Shown: positions 8,999-21,900, counted from the stretch's first letter. The stretch is DNA of 64,000 nt from Ceratothoa steindachneri (GCA_963969495.1 OZ018323.1:81602919-81666918), one strand, 5' to 3'. Program-made: numbers and translations. The notes: generated by a model from the letters alone, not told the origin.

Positions 8999-11145
8999 AT
9001 GCCCAATGATGCAAAAAAGAAACATCTTCCCTTAATTCCCCCTATAACAACGACGGAGCCGCCCTCGGGCAGCTCCACCGAAAAAATGGAGGTCCCCCCT
9101 CCTGTGCTTGCGCAGGGGACCCTCCATATTTCTCTAAACGGAGAGGAGGCTTACTCCTCTTCTTCGCCTACGGGTGCAGGGGACTCCCCCTCACCCCCTT
9201 CTCTGGAGGTGCTTACGGGCACCTCCCTTTTTCCAGCGGCAGTCCCCTCTTTTCTTTCTAAGGGGACTGCAGAGAAAGCCAGCAGGCAGCCCATTGCCGA
9301 CCGCCCCTCGTGTAAGCCGCTCGGTAGAGCAAACCCCCTAAGGGGTGAGAGGGAAGCCAGGCCCCTTTGGTCGCTTCCCTCAAAAGACCTGCTGGCAAGA
9401 ATATTAAACCTTGCCGGGGTCAAGGCCTGTGCCTCCCCACACAAGACTAGTGTCAATACAACCAACGGGACCTGCGATGTCTTGGGAGGGAACGGCAAAC
9501 TGGAGGCTTCTCCTGTGACACACATGGTCCTTGAGGAAACCCAGCCTCAGACGGTAGGGCCTTCCATGGAAGGGAATCCGGGCTCGGCGCCAAACACCGA
9601 ACCCGAATCCGCCCCTATGCAAGATCCTCATCAAACGGCTGGGGTCTCTGAGGTAGTACAAGGAGGGGAGGGATCTCCTCCGACTGGTACCCCTACTAAT
9701 ACCAGGACCTTCTTTATTTCGGAGAAGGGCCAGGCTGAGGCCGGTCCATCTGGCCTGGGGACTTCTGCCGGCGGAGGTGAGAAGCGGGTTCATTCCCCGC
9801 CCTCCTCTCCGAAAAAGAAAAAGACTAAAAAGATGAAGAAGACTCGGGGCTCCTCTCCATCCGCGGGGGCTGCGGGGACGGATGGGTCTGCTGTCATTTT
9901 GGTAGGCGACCAAGCCAAGATCGGCACATCCGGCCACTCTGCCCCCCCCCGTGTGTGGAACCCCTGACTAAGACTAAGACCAATAGTGCACAGGGCGGAG
10001 CCTCGATGACATCAGGGCCCCTCATTCAGAAGTTACCTGGCGTTTTCGAGCCCGCTGGCTACAAGCGCTTCCTCGTTATTCGCTCCACTGATGGCACCAT
10101 GTTGTCCAAGGGCAACATGATCCATCAGATGAGGGAATTAGCTAGTGCAATTGGTAGAGAGCCGAAGCCTTCTGGTGAATTCGGCGAATCCCTCCGAGGC
10201 GGCCAAGATAAGTGATCTTCGGACACTTCATGGCACCCCGGTGAGTGTGACGCCGCACTCTACCATGAACTTTGTGAAAAGAGTAGTTTATGCGAGGGAA
10301 CTCGTTGACTACTCCATTGAGGACATCACCCTAGAGCTGGCCGACCATGGGGCGGTCAAGGTCGATCATGTGATGAGAAAACAGGGAGGACCCTCGAGAC
10401 CCATCCCTACACTCTTCGTCACGTTCGACTGTGACAAGCTCCTTGAGTCGGTGCGTGCTGGATGGTACCGCTACCGCGTGAAGGCATTCGTGCCACTGCC
10501 GCGGAAATACTTTTACTGTCACCGCTTCGGGCATAGGAATCGCTCATGTAGACGTGCAAAGTCGGGGTCACCCGAAATATGTGTAAATTGCTCCAAGGTC
10601 ACTCACGATATGTCCAAATCGTTGTGGCCAAGTGTGTCAATTGCGGAGAGCCGCACCCTGCTTCTTCGAAGCAATGTAATGCATATCTCCTTGAGAAAGA
10701 AATCCTGGCCGTTCAGGCCCAGGATCGACTCTCATTCTGCGAGGCTAAGGACTTGGTCCTGATGCGCCCAGCTCTGCCTGGGACGGCATATGCCTCAATA
10801 GTTAGAAAGGCACCCTCTGCTCCTAGCCCATCCAGGCCAACGAGCACGGTTGTTTCCTTGCCCATTCGGAGCCCTTCTGCAGGCTCTACCCAACCCGGGC
10901 GCTCTCGTGGTAAAGCTTGTGGCAAAAAGGGTTCATACCCAGCCCCGGCTAAAACCAGGGCTTCCCCCTCTTCCCTTAGCGTGACCGTTTCCCGTAAGGC
11001 GAAACGGCCACGCGCCTCCACCGAATCGTTAAACTCACAGGAGGCAACACCCCTGAAGTTGGTCGCTAGGCCATCTTCCGGGGTTCCTAAAGCTGTCCCC
11101 CGAAAGGAGGACAGCAACAAAGGAGCTTCGGTCTTCCGCCTCTGA
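8999..11145 (+). pseudogene. ORF1 (gag-like, CCHC knuckles) of I-like copy A
   Basis: ORF1 proteins of I-type LINEs bind element RNA and carry it in a ribonucleoprotein. The long N-terminal part (8999-9967) is Pro/Ser/Gly-rich and of low complexity, with a Lys-rich patch near residue 270 (KKKKTKKMKK). The frame then shifts at least twice. The core (about 10145-10560) leads into YCHRFGHRNRSC, then CVNCSKVTH, then, after another shift, CVNCGEPHPASSKQC. These are the usual CCHC-type knuckles, but the first has Tyr where the first Cys is expected (KYFYC). A Ser/Lys/Arg-rich tail ends at 11145. The start at 8999 keeps the frame open longest; copy B offers a start about 20-30 codons upstream in the aligned 5' region. 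Non-functional as read. Confidence 0.75.
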
Positions 11146-11251
11146 AGCCGCAACGCCCGCCTAAGGTTTCGAGGCGGAGGGAGGAAAAGACTCGCATGGC
11201 GAGCCCAACCTCTCCCAATAAGTCCTCGAAGGCGACAGCGCCTTCAACGCT

Positions 11252-14200
11252 TTGTCCGGCCAACAGCGCCCGGAGTTTTGCACCCGGGAAGCGTACGGCC
11301 ATTCCTGTGAGGGTCTTCTGTTCGAGGAGGGCCCCCGCGTCTCCTCCGATCTAGTCCTGGAGGGCATATTCCTTCAATGGAATTGCCGTGGACTCCGGGC
11401 CAACTGGGAGGAGTTGCCGAGGCTCGTCTCATCACGTTTCCCGTTAGCTATCTTTTTGCAGGAGACCATGCTAGGCGCGTGCCCCCTGCCCGCCCTCCCG
11501 GGGTATAAGGGTCTCGCGACCCCACCCCTACGGGAAGGCCGGGCTGGGGGATGCATGGTTTACACCCGGCATGATGTCTCCGTTCTTACTTTCTCTTTAG
11601 ATATCTCCTTTCAGGCAGTGGCTGTGAAGCTGCACCTTGATAGGAGGTATACTATCATTTCTGCGTACATTCCGCCATCAGCTGACTTCGACGCGGGTGA
11701 CTTCCCCCGCGTCGTGGCACGGTTGCCAAGGCCCTTTCTCTTGCTTGGAGATCTGAACGGCAGGCATCTTCTCTGGGAAAATTACTCAATAAATCCCAGG
11801 GGACAAGTCCTTGCCGATCTGATCGAAGAGCTTGATATAGGTGTCCTAAACGTGGATGAGTTTTTCGCATCACTGTCCAAGAACCGCTTCATTTTCTTGC
11901 CTTGATCTATCTTTGTGCTCTTCGGATGCACATCCTGATTTTGATTGGGGGGTGGTCGATAACCTCCATGGTAGTGATCACTTTCCCATTCAAATATCAT
12001 TTTCAGGGCAACTGCCGCCTGGGAGCCCACCTCGGTGGTGCTTGGTGCGGGTCCGGTGGCCTACATCTCAGGAAGTGACTGAATTCTCTATCTCAGTCCA
12101 GGAGTTTAGGTCGGTAGATGAGGCCGTTGAGTTCTTCTCCGTCAACTTCATCGCCGTGGGTCTGATTACTATTCCTAGGACGTCTGGCCGTTTTGCACGC
12201 CGACCACTTCCATGGTGGTCGGCCGAGTGTGAGACGGCCCTCAAACAGAAGGGTTAAGCCTACATGCGATATAAGCGATGCCCGAACGATTTCACTGTCG
12301 CTGAATTTCGTCGGGCTAGGGATAGGTTCCGGTATATTTCGAAGCACGCCCACCGCTCTTCTTGGCGGGCATACGTGTATTCACTTAACGGGAAGACCCC
12401 TTTAGCAGAGGTATGGAAGCGAGTCAAAAGGATTCGGGGCAAGTTCTCGCAGGACCCCCCTCCCGTTCTCCAGGAGAATGGGACCGCAATCTCGGACCCT
12501 GCGTCCGTGGTGGAATCCTTAGCTTTTTTTGCATTCTCTAGCCAGGATGCTGCTCCGCCAGCATTCAATGCACGTCATCATGTCGCGGAAGGCCGACGGC
12601 CAGACTTTACCTCCAGAGGCGGAGAACCCTTCAACGACAAGTTTACTGTGAGTGAGTTGCGCTCCGCTCTCGCTTCGTGCGCGGACACCGCCCATGGTCC
12701 GGACGATGTCCCGTACGCCATGCTTCGACACCTAGGTGAGCGAGGCATGGCCTTTCTGTTAGATTTGTTCAACAGGATCTGGGAGGATGGTCTACTCCCA
12801 GACTCCTGGCGAATTGCTACTGTGCTCGCCTTTCGCATACCGGGGAGAGATCACTCTACTCCGACCGGTTTTTCATCCAATCTCTTTAACCTCTTGCGTG
12901 TGCAAGTTGATGGAGAAATTGGTTAATGTTAGATTAGCCTTTTTCCTGGACAGCGGAGGCCATCTGTCTTCTGCACATGGCGGCTTTCGCAAGTTCTACT
13001 CCACGTCGGATGCTCTGCTCCGACTGGAAAATGCCGTCTGCGATGCTTTTCTTCGTAGACAGCACTACACCACGGTGCTTTTCGATCTGGAGAAGGCCTA
13101 TGATACCTCGTGGCTATACGGTATCATGGAGACTCTCAACACGATGGGGGAGAGGGGACGCCTCCCAATGTTTATACCTGAATTTTTGCGAGATCGTCGA
13201 TTCCACGTACGGGTGGTGGAGCCCTCTCCGGCCAAAAGGAGAAGGAAGAGGGTGTCCCGCAGGGAAGTGTCCTCAGTGTCACACTCTTTGCCCTGAGCAT
13301 CAATGGCATCACCTCGGTGCTGCCGAAAGATGTTCTCGCTACGCTCTACGTGGATGACCTTTCGTCCTCTTTTGGCGCGGCCCAGATGCCAACTCTAGAG
13401 CGTCGACTCCAACAGGCATTGAATCGCGTCTCTCGCTATGCCGAAGCGCACAGGTTTCGGTTTTCTTTGGCCTAGACTAAGGGGGTGCACTTCTGCCGCC
13501 ATCCACGGCTTCACCCCGACCCAGATTTGTTTCTTAATGGGGTGCGCCTGGATGTGGTGGAATCGCACCGTTTCCTTGGTCTTGTATTCGACCGACGCCT
13601 CACCTGGGAGGCTCATATTCGCAGCCTTAGGGTCTGTTGTACCCGCGCCATGGACATTATCCGTTTCTTGACGTTCAGCGCTTGGGGCGCTGATAGGGCT
13701 ACTGCCCTACTTTTTTATCCATCCTTTGTTCGTTCGAAGCTCGACTACGGATGCGAGTTTTATGCATCCGCAGCCGAGCGTTTATTGCGGAAGGTGGACT
13801 CGATCCACCACACCGGCCTTCGCCTTGCGACCGGTGCCTTCTGCACTTCCCCCGTTGAGAGCCTGTTGGTCGATGCTGGGGAGATACCACTCGCTCTGCG
13901 CCGCGTGCAGTGCATCACTCGCCTGTACGCGCGAGCCCGGCGTCTCCCTCAGTTGCCAACAGCTCTCACTGCATCCGCAGCTTATCTAGATGGTGTCTAT
14001 GCCGCCGAGAGACGCCAGTCATACCCTAAGCCCTTTGGGTTTAGGGTTAGAAAACTCCTTCGAGAGGGAGATATTGCTCTCGGGCCGGTGGCGCCCCTGG
14101 TTCTGCCCAGAACGCCACCCTGGAGGGTACCACATTCGGCTATTTGTCGCTACGCCTCTGCTTCCAAAGCTTGTACGGTGCCGGGAGTATTGCGTTCGAA

Positions 14201-14988
14201 CTTTTTGGAGCACACTCCGTGTCACGCTGAAACCGTCCCAGTATATACGGATGGCTCCAAGTCCCAAGAGGGGGTCGGCTTCCACGCTGTATCCCCTTAG
14301 TTTGAAGTTTCGGGGCTCTACCAGGCGCTGCGTCTGTCTTTACGGCCGAGCTGCTGGCAATACACCACTCGGTACGGGAGATTACGCGACGTGCCCGGTT
14401 CGGAGACCTGATTGTGATCTATAGCGACTCACAAAGCGCCCTGAGTGCTCTCAGGGCATTGGAATCTCCGCATCTCCTGATTCGCGATATCCGTGTCGTC
14501 ACGGTTATGGCGAGCCGGGCAGATGTCGAGATTATCTTCTGCTGGGTTCTTGGACATGTAGGAATTGCGGGGAATGAGCGCGCCGATGAGGGCGCCAAAG
14601 AGTCCACGAGGATTCTGCTTCCGGACCAGCGTTTCGCTCTTCCTCACACCGACTACATGGCAGGAATACGGGCAGGTCTTCGCACTGATTGGCAAAGAAG
14701 ATGGGAGACGGTCGAAGGGAACTTAAAGTTGCGTGCCATTGCGCCGCGACTGTTCCCATGGACCTATCGGAAACACTCGTGTGACGCATCGCTATTTGAT
14801 GGAGCGCTCGCCTGCGCCCTATTTCGACGACTGCGTCGTCCCCCAGACTGTTCGGCACATTCTGTCGAATGTCTCAGTCTGGGTGATCTTTGCGCACGTT
14901 ACCTGTCCCGGTACCGGGATGTGCGGGGTCGCTACCGCCTGTCCTTTGTACTCGGGCGAGTGCGTGCACATTGACTGGTGGACTTGTT
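11252..14988 (+). pseudogene. ORF2 (endonuclease, reverse transcriptase, RNase H) of I-like copy A
   Basis: The frame opening at 11252 holds the APE endonuclease: LQWNCRG, LQET, a PALPGYK loop and LLLGDLNGRH (about 11740-11760), then after a frameshift GSDHFPI (about 11970). The reverse transcriptase follows in pieces: ADTAHGPDDVPYAML (about 12690), FDLEKAYDT (about 13085), a GVPQGSVLS-type box in shifted frame (about 13250), LYVDDL (about 13350) and the thumb to ~13900. RNase H comes next: VPVYTDGSK (about 14240), the TAEL glutamate, IYSDSQSAL (about 14415) and HVGIAGNERADEG (about 14560). The C-terminal HTRVTH...C..C motif is present, but ~50 bp just before it is missing relative to copy B. 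Several stops and frameshifts make it inactive. Confidence 0.85.
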
Positions 14989-15114
14989 GACTATTTAGGG
15001 GAGGCCGGCCTTCTCCCTTTCATTTAACTATGTTTAGTTGTTGTTTTTGTTATTGTTTTTTATTGTTATTGTTATTTATTTTTATTGTTGTTTCCTTTTC
15101 AAGTTTTTTAAAGT

Positions 15115-15130
15115 AGCCTAGAACTAGGCT
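15115..15130. repeat. Hairpin in the 3' UTR of I-like copy A
   Basis: AGCCTAG, loop AA, CTAGGCT. Copy B has the same 7-bp stem with loop TT at 52716-52731. It lies ~60 bases before the 3' end in both, a plausible recognition structure for target-primed reverse transcription. Confidence 0.6.
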
Positions 15131-15190
15131 GTTTGTTTACGGCTACTTATGCCTAAGTGGGCAGTCGCTAGATAGCCCCTAAAAAAAAAT

Positions 15191-15592
15191 AAGTGGCTTC
15201 AGAAGGCAGTCTCCATCAGTAAGGACATAGAGAAGGCCTTCGAAAAAGTGTGGCACGAAAGACTACGTTGGAAACTAGCTTACAACATTAGCTCACTCTC
15301 TGAACTAGAATATTTCTCTCCCACTTCCTTACGGACCGGAAATGCAGCATAAAACACAACAACACAACATTATGCTCATTCACACCAGGTTTAGTCGTAC
15401 CCCAGGGTTGTGTACTGCCACCAACCCTATATATAATGTACACTAAACATACCCCACGCTCACCTGAAGGATGCAGGCACACATACACACTGTCCTACGC
15501 CGATGACGAGACCATTCTCGTCTGCCACCGTAACCATACAGGATCACAAACCACGCACAAATTATACTAAACGCGAAGACATAATATGGGGA
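15191..15592 (+). pseudogene. Interrupted LINE, reverse transcriptase palm (piece 3 of 4)
   Basis: After the I-like insertion the older LINE resumes: ISKDIEKAFEKVWHERLRW (box A, with Glu where the second Asp is usual), then VVPQGCVLPPTLY-like residues in shifted frames (box B), then LSYADDETILV (box C, catalytic YADD) at about 15490-15525. Frameshifts separate the boxes. It is cut by the solo LTR at 15593. The order palm boxes A, B, C continues correctly from piece 2, which supports one element split by later insertions. Confidence 0.7.
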
Positions 15593-16615
15593 TGTGAGGG
15601 AATTCCACGTGGAATTTATTGTCCAGCATGGAACTTCCTTCCGCTGTAGAAGGCTCTGTTAGGCTTAAATTGGTAAGCCTAACCCCCCACCCCCCTTCCC
15701 CAAGCGGTAGCCTCGAACCGCGTCCACCACGATTCACCTTTACACGGGATAGAATAGCCTCGACATGAAGATTCGAGGCCATTTGAGAGTAGAGCTGTTC
15801 CCCACTATCCTTCCCTCCCCCCTTCCCTGCGGGGAGAGCCTCAGACATATATATTGCTCGTTTCCCATGAAACAGACACAGAGTTGAGAAGTCTCGCTTG
15901 GACCCCAAGGAAATTTTCCTAGTTCCAAGTCAGGTACTAACAACAAAGCAAAGTGACAGCTGAACTATTTTGAGTATTGGAATTAGCCCCAGCCAGTGAG
16001 GTAATTTCATTTAACGATTGCTACCGAGTGATTTTTCCGACTTCTCTCGTCAACTCCTGTCGAAGCCCTCCTCGTTCGCCCCTCGTTTACGGGTGGCCGA
16101 AATACTCTCCCCTGGACCGGACGTTTCCGCCCTCCCCCTTTTTTTTGAGAACCGTCATCACTTCAAGTTCCCGCTCCGAAGTTTTGAGCGCCCTCGCCTC
16201 ACGTGCAGAAGACATCCGTGAAGCCTTACCCCGTACACCAACCCCTCTCCCCCTTCAGTAACTCATTTGCGTTAATTCCCCCCATTTGAATAGTCTCCTC
16301 CCGTAACACATTAATTTTAACTTCATAGTCTGATTCATAACTACAATCACCCCCCTCGTTCATCTGATATAATTTTGCCCGTCAATTCTCTCATTATTTT
16401 TATGTAAATAAAATTATATTTTTGTACATACCTCTTTAAATAACCTTGAGCTTTGCCATTGCCCATAATTTACCTGACCTCGTATCACTCTTCCTCGCTA
16501 CTCAGCCCGTCTAAACTAGTGGTGTTCCTTCCCTTTTTGGTTCGCCTTTAAGTTATTGGTCCCTTCCCCATAGATATAATATGGTATTGATGTAATATAA
16601 TGTCTTACCACGACA
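15593..16615 (-). mobile_element. Solo LTR, copy 2
   Basis: The reverse-orientation partner of the LTR at 1819-2847, ~1,023 bp, with TGTCGTGGTA at 16615 and ACA-ending sequence at 15593 when read on the minus strand. Flanking pentamers are GGGGA and AGGGA, near-matching as expected for an aged 5-bp duplication. It interrupts the older LINE between its YADD box and thumb, so it inserted after that LINE. Confidence 0.75.
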
Positions 16616-17480
16616 AGGGACAAGTGGCTTTTTGCTACTAATCCTCACAAGACAGGTGACACTATACGGTACACAAAATCACTACATGCGAAACTTATAA
16701 ATATACACACACAGACCGGATTTCAACCACCGAACCCTACAAGACTGACATTTTCATCTAACACCAAAATCTTAGGGGCAACATTTGACAAGTTCTTAAG
16801 ATTTCACACACACCAAACTATTATTCAAATATGGTCTAAAAAGAACAAGGAGATGTGCAGGTTCTACCCTATCAGCCGAAAAATACAACTACACATATAA
16901 AAAAACATATAAAAAAAACTTGTCAGACCACTCCTTACACTTGCAGCTTCGTGCCACAGTAAACATAGGGAATCACAACGCATCCGGAACTTTGATCTGA
17001 GCGCGCCTGTCGCTCCCCCATGTACAAGATCATGGCCACACAACATGAAAACAACAAACTAACGCTACTAAACTCTTACGCCTACACGCGCCCAATGCGA
17101 CAACTAGGGAAACTCGCAAGAGACCCCCACATACATATATATTCACACCAAACAAAACGCTGCGGAGGCCCGAAAGTACCCCGCAGCACGAAACTACCCA
17201 GAGCCAACACCTATACACACATAAATGTAAATTCATGAATGCTAGTCTACCTTTCCGCCCACCCTATCTTTTGCCGCTCCGGTCATTTCGTACAACCATG
17301 AAACACGTATAACAACACGTCGCATTGTTGTATAGCCACCGACCTATTAAATCTCCTTATCTACTCTAAATTTTCTTCTGAACCATTTCCTCTACGACTA
17401 CATAATCTTCTGTAGCGTCACAGTGATCCCTCCTTTCTTTCTCTACAGACATTGATTGATTGAAGATGCCTTAACCTTTA
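16616..17480 (+). pseudogene. Interrupted LINE, reverse transcriptase thumb and C-terminus (piece 4 of 4)
   Basis: Directly after the LTR the frame reads ATNPHKTG (the conserved N-K-T thumb block), SLHAKLINIHTQTGF and NTKILGATFDKFLRFHTH (about 16750-16820), a typical thumb motif of non-LTR reverse transcriptases. Further weak coding runs to ~17230, followed by decaying AT-rich sequence. Together with pieces 1-3 it restores the order endonuclease, linker, RT palm, thumb. Clade not determined; Jockey-group LINEs are the closest in feel. Confidence 0.62.
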
Positions 17481-18650
17481 ATAAAATCTTTTATCACCTT
17501 TATACAGCCACCAATCAAATAAGAAGAGAGCTTTCTACCCCTTTAGAGTCAGTGCCTCGTGAATATCAGGCAATCCCAGCAGAAGCAAACCGTTAGCCGC
17601 CAAGCCTAATCCTGAAACTTATCAGGCTAACCAGGAGTGTTACCAAAACTTGCCGGTTCAAATTACATTAAAATTTAAAATAGTTTATGCATAATTACGT
17701 AAATTGTACAAAAGAAAACAATGAGTTGGTTTATATAAAAGAAAACCGCGGCCTATAGGAATAACTCTTGAAATACTCGTACGTAATGTGTTAAAAATAT
17801 CAGAAATAATATTGTGCATTTTATTTTGTGTTAATATAAAACTAAAACTTTGCTTGAGTTAGGGATGGCGAAAACATGGAAGGAGGTGGACATTTTGAGA
17901 AAGAATGGACTTTGTCGAGGATTAACACAGTAGCGTCTACATTCCTCAATGAGGAGGGGGTCGCGTACTTTTCATTTCTTTTTATATTTTCATCATTTAT
18001 TTGATCTAATTTATGTTTACTTATATTTTTTGCATACCTTTATAATTTTATCTACCTTTTTTCACTCCATTTTCTCTAGGATGGTCAAGCTTGCTACAGC
18101 TGATATATGGATGCTTGCAGGCCTTCCTGCCTTTAATATTTACTAAATTCAAGGCTTGATAACTTTCAAATCTGCATGTGATATTTAGTACACATTAATG
18201 AAACATACATGATGTATACAAAATTTTGTCTGATAAGTAACATTTATTCAATAAATTTAATATCATTAATCTTCAGTGAGATAATGACACTCAAATAATC
18301 AATATTCTCTTCGAAGTACATTTGTCGCTATTTCAGTGGCAATTCCATGATGCACCTTCAAAAATATTCGTAGTTCACCGGTAATCCAAGTATCTAGAAC
18401 AGCGTAAATTTCTTTCACAGATGGTAACTTACTACCGGGAACCAAATATTTGAGTGAATTTGCAGCGTACGGTGATCGTGTAAAACCAATGACGCTCAAT
18501 TTCTGAACACTTTCGGGAGTTCTGTTTGTTCATACCCTTTGGTTGTGTTTATTTAGAGTGTTGTCTTCTGTTTTTTATTATCTTAAATTTGAGAATCCAA
18601 AGACAGACAGCGATGCGTTTTATCGAGTGGCTTTTCGAGAACAGATGTTG
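17481..18650. other. AT-rich region, no gene recognised
   Basis: Short frames only (for example 18299-18499 minus), without a domain I recognise. Positions 18081-18110 hold an inverted copy of a motif also found near 21911, 31588 and 60241. Confidence 0.35.
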
Positions 18651-18960
18651 CTACTTATAATGCTTGGGGTCCACAGGAATAGATGATAAGTAGTCCATGA
18701 GGTTGGTTTTCGGTAGTCCTGTGACACAAGTAGTTTTGTGATGCTTCCCGTTATCATGGAAGTACTGAAGTAGGTGGTTTTCCTTATTGTGTAGTGGGTG
18801 CCGTTTTAGATGAGTTGCTAGCTTTAGGCGATCTAATTGCTGGCAGTAAATATTATCATTCATTATTTGTCCATATAGTAATGTCATCTCTTCTATAACT
18901 AATATTGGTATAGCTACCAACACTGTCAATAAATCAAAACTTCTTCCATTACAATCATAT
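18651..18960 (-). pseudogene. Possible mariner transposase fragment
   Basis: Minus-strand reading gives LLYGQIMNDNIYCQQLDRL and then a decayed HDNGKHHKTT block. In mariner transposases an LLPxGxTxNSxxYCxQLxRL stretch is followed by the second catalytic motif HDNARPH. Both spacing and order fit, but the catalytic block is altered and no other mariner landmarks are visible. Confidence 0.45.
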
Positions 18961-21900
18961 GTCGCAATTAGTCATATGCTAAAAATTGCTCCAACAACTC
19001 GATCATATTTGTACACGGTTTGCCATATGTTTAGCAATTAAATCCAAATATATATAAGTTTATTCACTCAGTAAACTTTGTATACAATCGCTGTAGTTTC
19101 TATAATTACTGCAAATTTCGAAGAATTAAATAATGTGGAAAAAGTTGAAACATATCTAAAAATAGTGCACCGAGAAATAAAATATTAATAAATTTATTTT
19201 TACTTAAACAATTGATCAATGCGAGAGCCTTGTTGGCATGCTGTTGTTCTCAATCACCTCTTCCACCCTGAAATGAACTTCTAACCCTTATATTTCCTCA
19301 TATCTTTCTCTCAATTCTCAACCGATGTTGTCCTTAACTTTATTTGTAGTCATTTTATCTGATTACAAAGTTGGCGTAAACCCTCTGCATGAGAGAATTA
19401 CATTTATAACAGTTCATCGAATTACAGTCACAAAATTGAGTAAACCATTTATTCTTTCTGTTGAAATAAGGTCTATGCTGTTCTAAATAATTCTGGGCCA
19501 TAGACTTTTCTTCACTTCTCTACGTGTCAATAAAAGGAATTCTTGTTTTTCCTTTCCACAAAATTCTTGCTGAAATCATTACTTTCTACCTGAATTGCGA
19601 GCGCTAGAGAAAAAACCGGGGAAGGTTAAATGTCACTTTACTTTAAGCCATAAATTCTACTATTTTGCTTGTTTGTGACCAAATCGAAAGTGAAATAATT
19701 TTCATCCATGAAAATATTTTGTTCACCCCCTCAGTTGAGTACTGATCATACATATGTATGTATATGTAGAGAATTTAACAGGTATTCTTAAAGTTTCTTA
19801 TATTTTGAGCACACCGGGAAATTCAGTTTTGTTTAATCCTTAAATTCCAATCACGCTCTCTATCGCTTGTATAGGGAGTGATAAACTCTCCTGGGATGGA
19901 ATTTGATTCTCTAGGGCAACTTTGTTGCTCTCTGTTGCAGTAGTTTTGCCTCTACCTCTATCTGATTTTGTAGCTTTTATCTTGTTAATTTCTAAATTTT
20001 TTGAAGAGTTAAATTGATATCTCAAAATTTTCGAACAATCCTCTTTCCAAAGGGTGGATACCGCAAATCCAAAATTGCTCAGTTTGTTTATATTTCTGGA
20101 CCATGACATAAGTTTCGTCTTATTTCGTGGTTCATTAGATGATTTTAAGTCCTTGCATTATGGTTTTACTTATATTTTTCGTACCCATTGTGTAAAAAAA
20201 AAAACAATGTTACTTATTCACTACTGCTTCAATTTTTTTTTTTATTGATGCCCAGAATAAAATGAGACTGATGTCATGGGACCGAAACGTTAAGAAACGG
20301 TTTGCGATTGCTGACTTCTGGTGCCCAACTCTGACTATTTTCTTTATGACCATTCTCCTTAAAACCTATTAATTAACCTTTACTTAGCATCATGGAATCC
20401 GTTCCTCTAGCACAAAACTAAAAAAAGGCTATCGCAAATAGTTTTTAATAAGTTATCATTATGTTACCATACGCCATGCCATACATGCCAGACATAAGAG
20501 TGGCTTGCTAAACTTCTCTAATTTTTTCACTATGAAAAAACTATAACATTTTAATGTTTCAAACTTGTAATGATCATAGTAATGCCTAAGATAATGGGCA
20601 CAAAAGAGAAATTTGGAAAATTTTAAGTTTTTAAACTTTAAATTAGCTAAACTTTTGTCTGGATAACCGCTATGCATATAAAAAGAACAAATGTTTTATT
20701 CATTGGCTTTTTTTTTGTAGTAGAGGTGCCGTGACCGTTCAGCTTAAAAGATACAAGGCTAAAAAAAAGCCTATTTTTATCAATAGGCTTTTAGAAAGTT
20801 AGGATGAATGGCAGGATGTGTCGTTTTTTCACGCCGCAGTAAAATTCAGTGATAGATTCTATAGGACCAAATGTCAATCACGCAAGAATAGGCGGGTAAA
20901 GAGGAAGAAGAAGGGTGGGGTGGAGGGGGGTGCTTAGATGGTCAGAGAATTGCTGTAGGAGTAAGAAGGAAACGGATTTGTCTGTCTTGGAGCTATGTTA
21001 TCCTCGCCCCTCTCTTCACTTCTGTTATTTTTATTCAGTGATTTTTTATTAAAATTTTCTCAAGAGAGTTGCGAGTTTATGAAACGTTAATCAAGCTCTC
21101 CTTCCCAAATGAATGAATTTTCCCCTCTTGTTTTCCCTCATCTTGCAAGATAAACAATGCAAACAAGGATCAAAGACAGTTGAAATGCCTATTTTAACTT
21201 GATGCATTTTTATTAACAACTGAATCTATTTAGGTTCCCAACGAGTGAAGCCACAAACAACCATTTACTCCTCGTAATCGGAGACAGAATGTATTAGAAT
21301 ATCGTTGATTTTAATTCAAAACTCTCATTTATTTCTATTTCTTCATCAATTACAAGGAGATGCCCGTTATCTATTTGCGTCTTCTCTTGTGAGGTGAAGA
21401 TTAGGGGGACCAACCGTTCTTCCAACAATTCAAATTTGATTCTTCTTTCCTTTTGTTTTTCTTCGTCGTAAAAATCAGAGTTCCACCATAGGATGAGACC
21501 CCCATTAGAAATAGATTTGGGAGAGTGAGAGAGAGGCAAAAAGAAGGCTAAAGTCTAAGTCAATTTATCGTGTTCACGGAATTATTATACGAGAAAGTGT
21601 GACGTCAAACCCAAGGTCGCTTCCATTTCACGTATGGAGGAGGTCCTATTTACTCGTAATGTATGACGCATAGCCGACGTTACATCCCACACATCACACG
21701 TCGTCTTTACGGCATCAGCCCTTGTCGTCACGGATTGAGGGGCTGTTAAAAATAAGACCCATGTCCGATTTTCGCTTTTTGAAAAAATAAACGAAAACCA
21801 ATGAGTGCATTTGGCGCAGAAAGTATGTGAGGAGAGATCTGTGAATGTGTGGAAGATAGAGAATCAGATAATTCCGCAGCCAATGTGGCCTATAGGGCAC

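Larger units (their letters stand above)
8471..15190 (+). mobile_element. I-like LINE with RNase H, copy A (near full length)
   Basis: A 6.7-kb non-LTR element. It begins CCCCGTAAGGGG, the same base at which copy B (46743) begins, so both are probably complete at the 5' end. The order is a ~530-bp 5' UTR, ORF1 with CCHC knuckles, and ORF2 with APE endonuclease, reverse transcriptase (YVDD), RNase H and a C-terminal Cys/His region. The 3' UTR has a small hairpin and ends in an A-rich tract. RNase H after the reverse transcriptase, plus a knuckle-bearing ORF1, places it in the I superfamily. It is GC-richer than the AT-rich DNA around it and is inserted in the older LINE whose pieces flank it. 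Confidence 0.88.

Noticed and set aside
9151..9937. Long minus-strand frames opposite ORF1 of the I-like element
   Set aside because: Antisense shadows of GC-rich ORF1; the plus-strand frame has the family domains.
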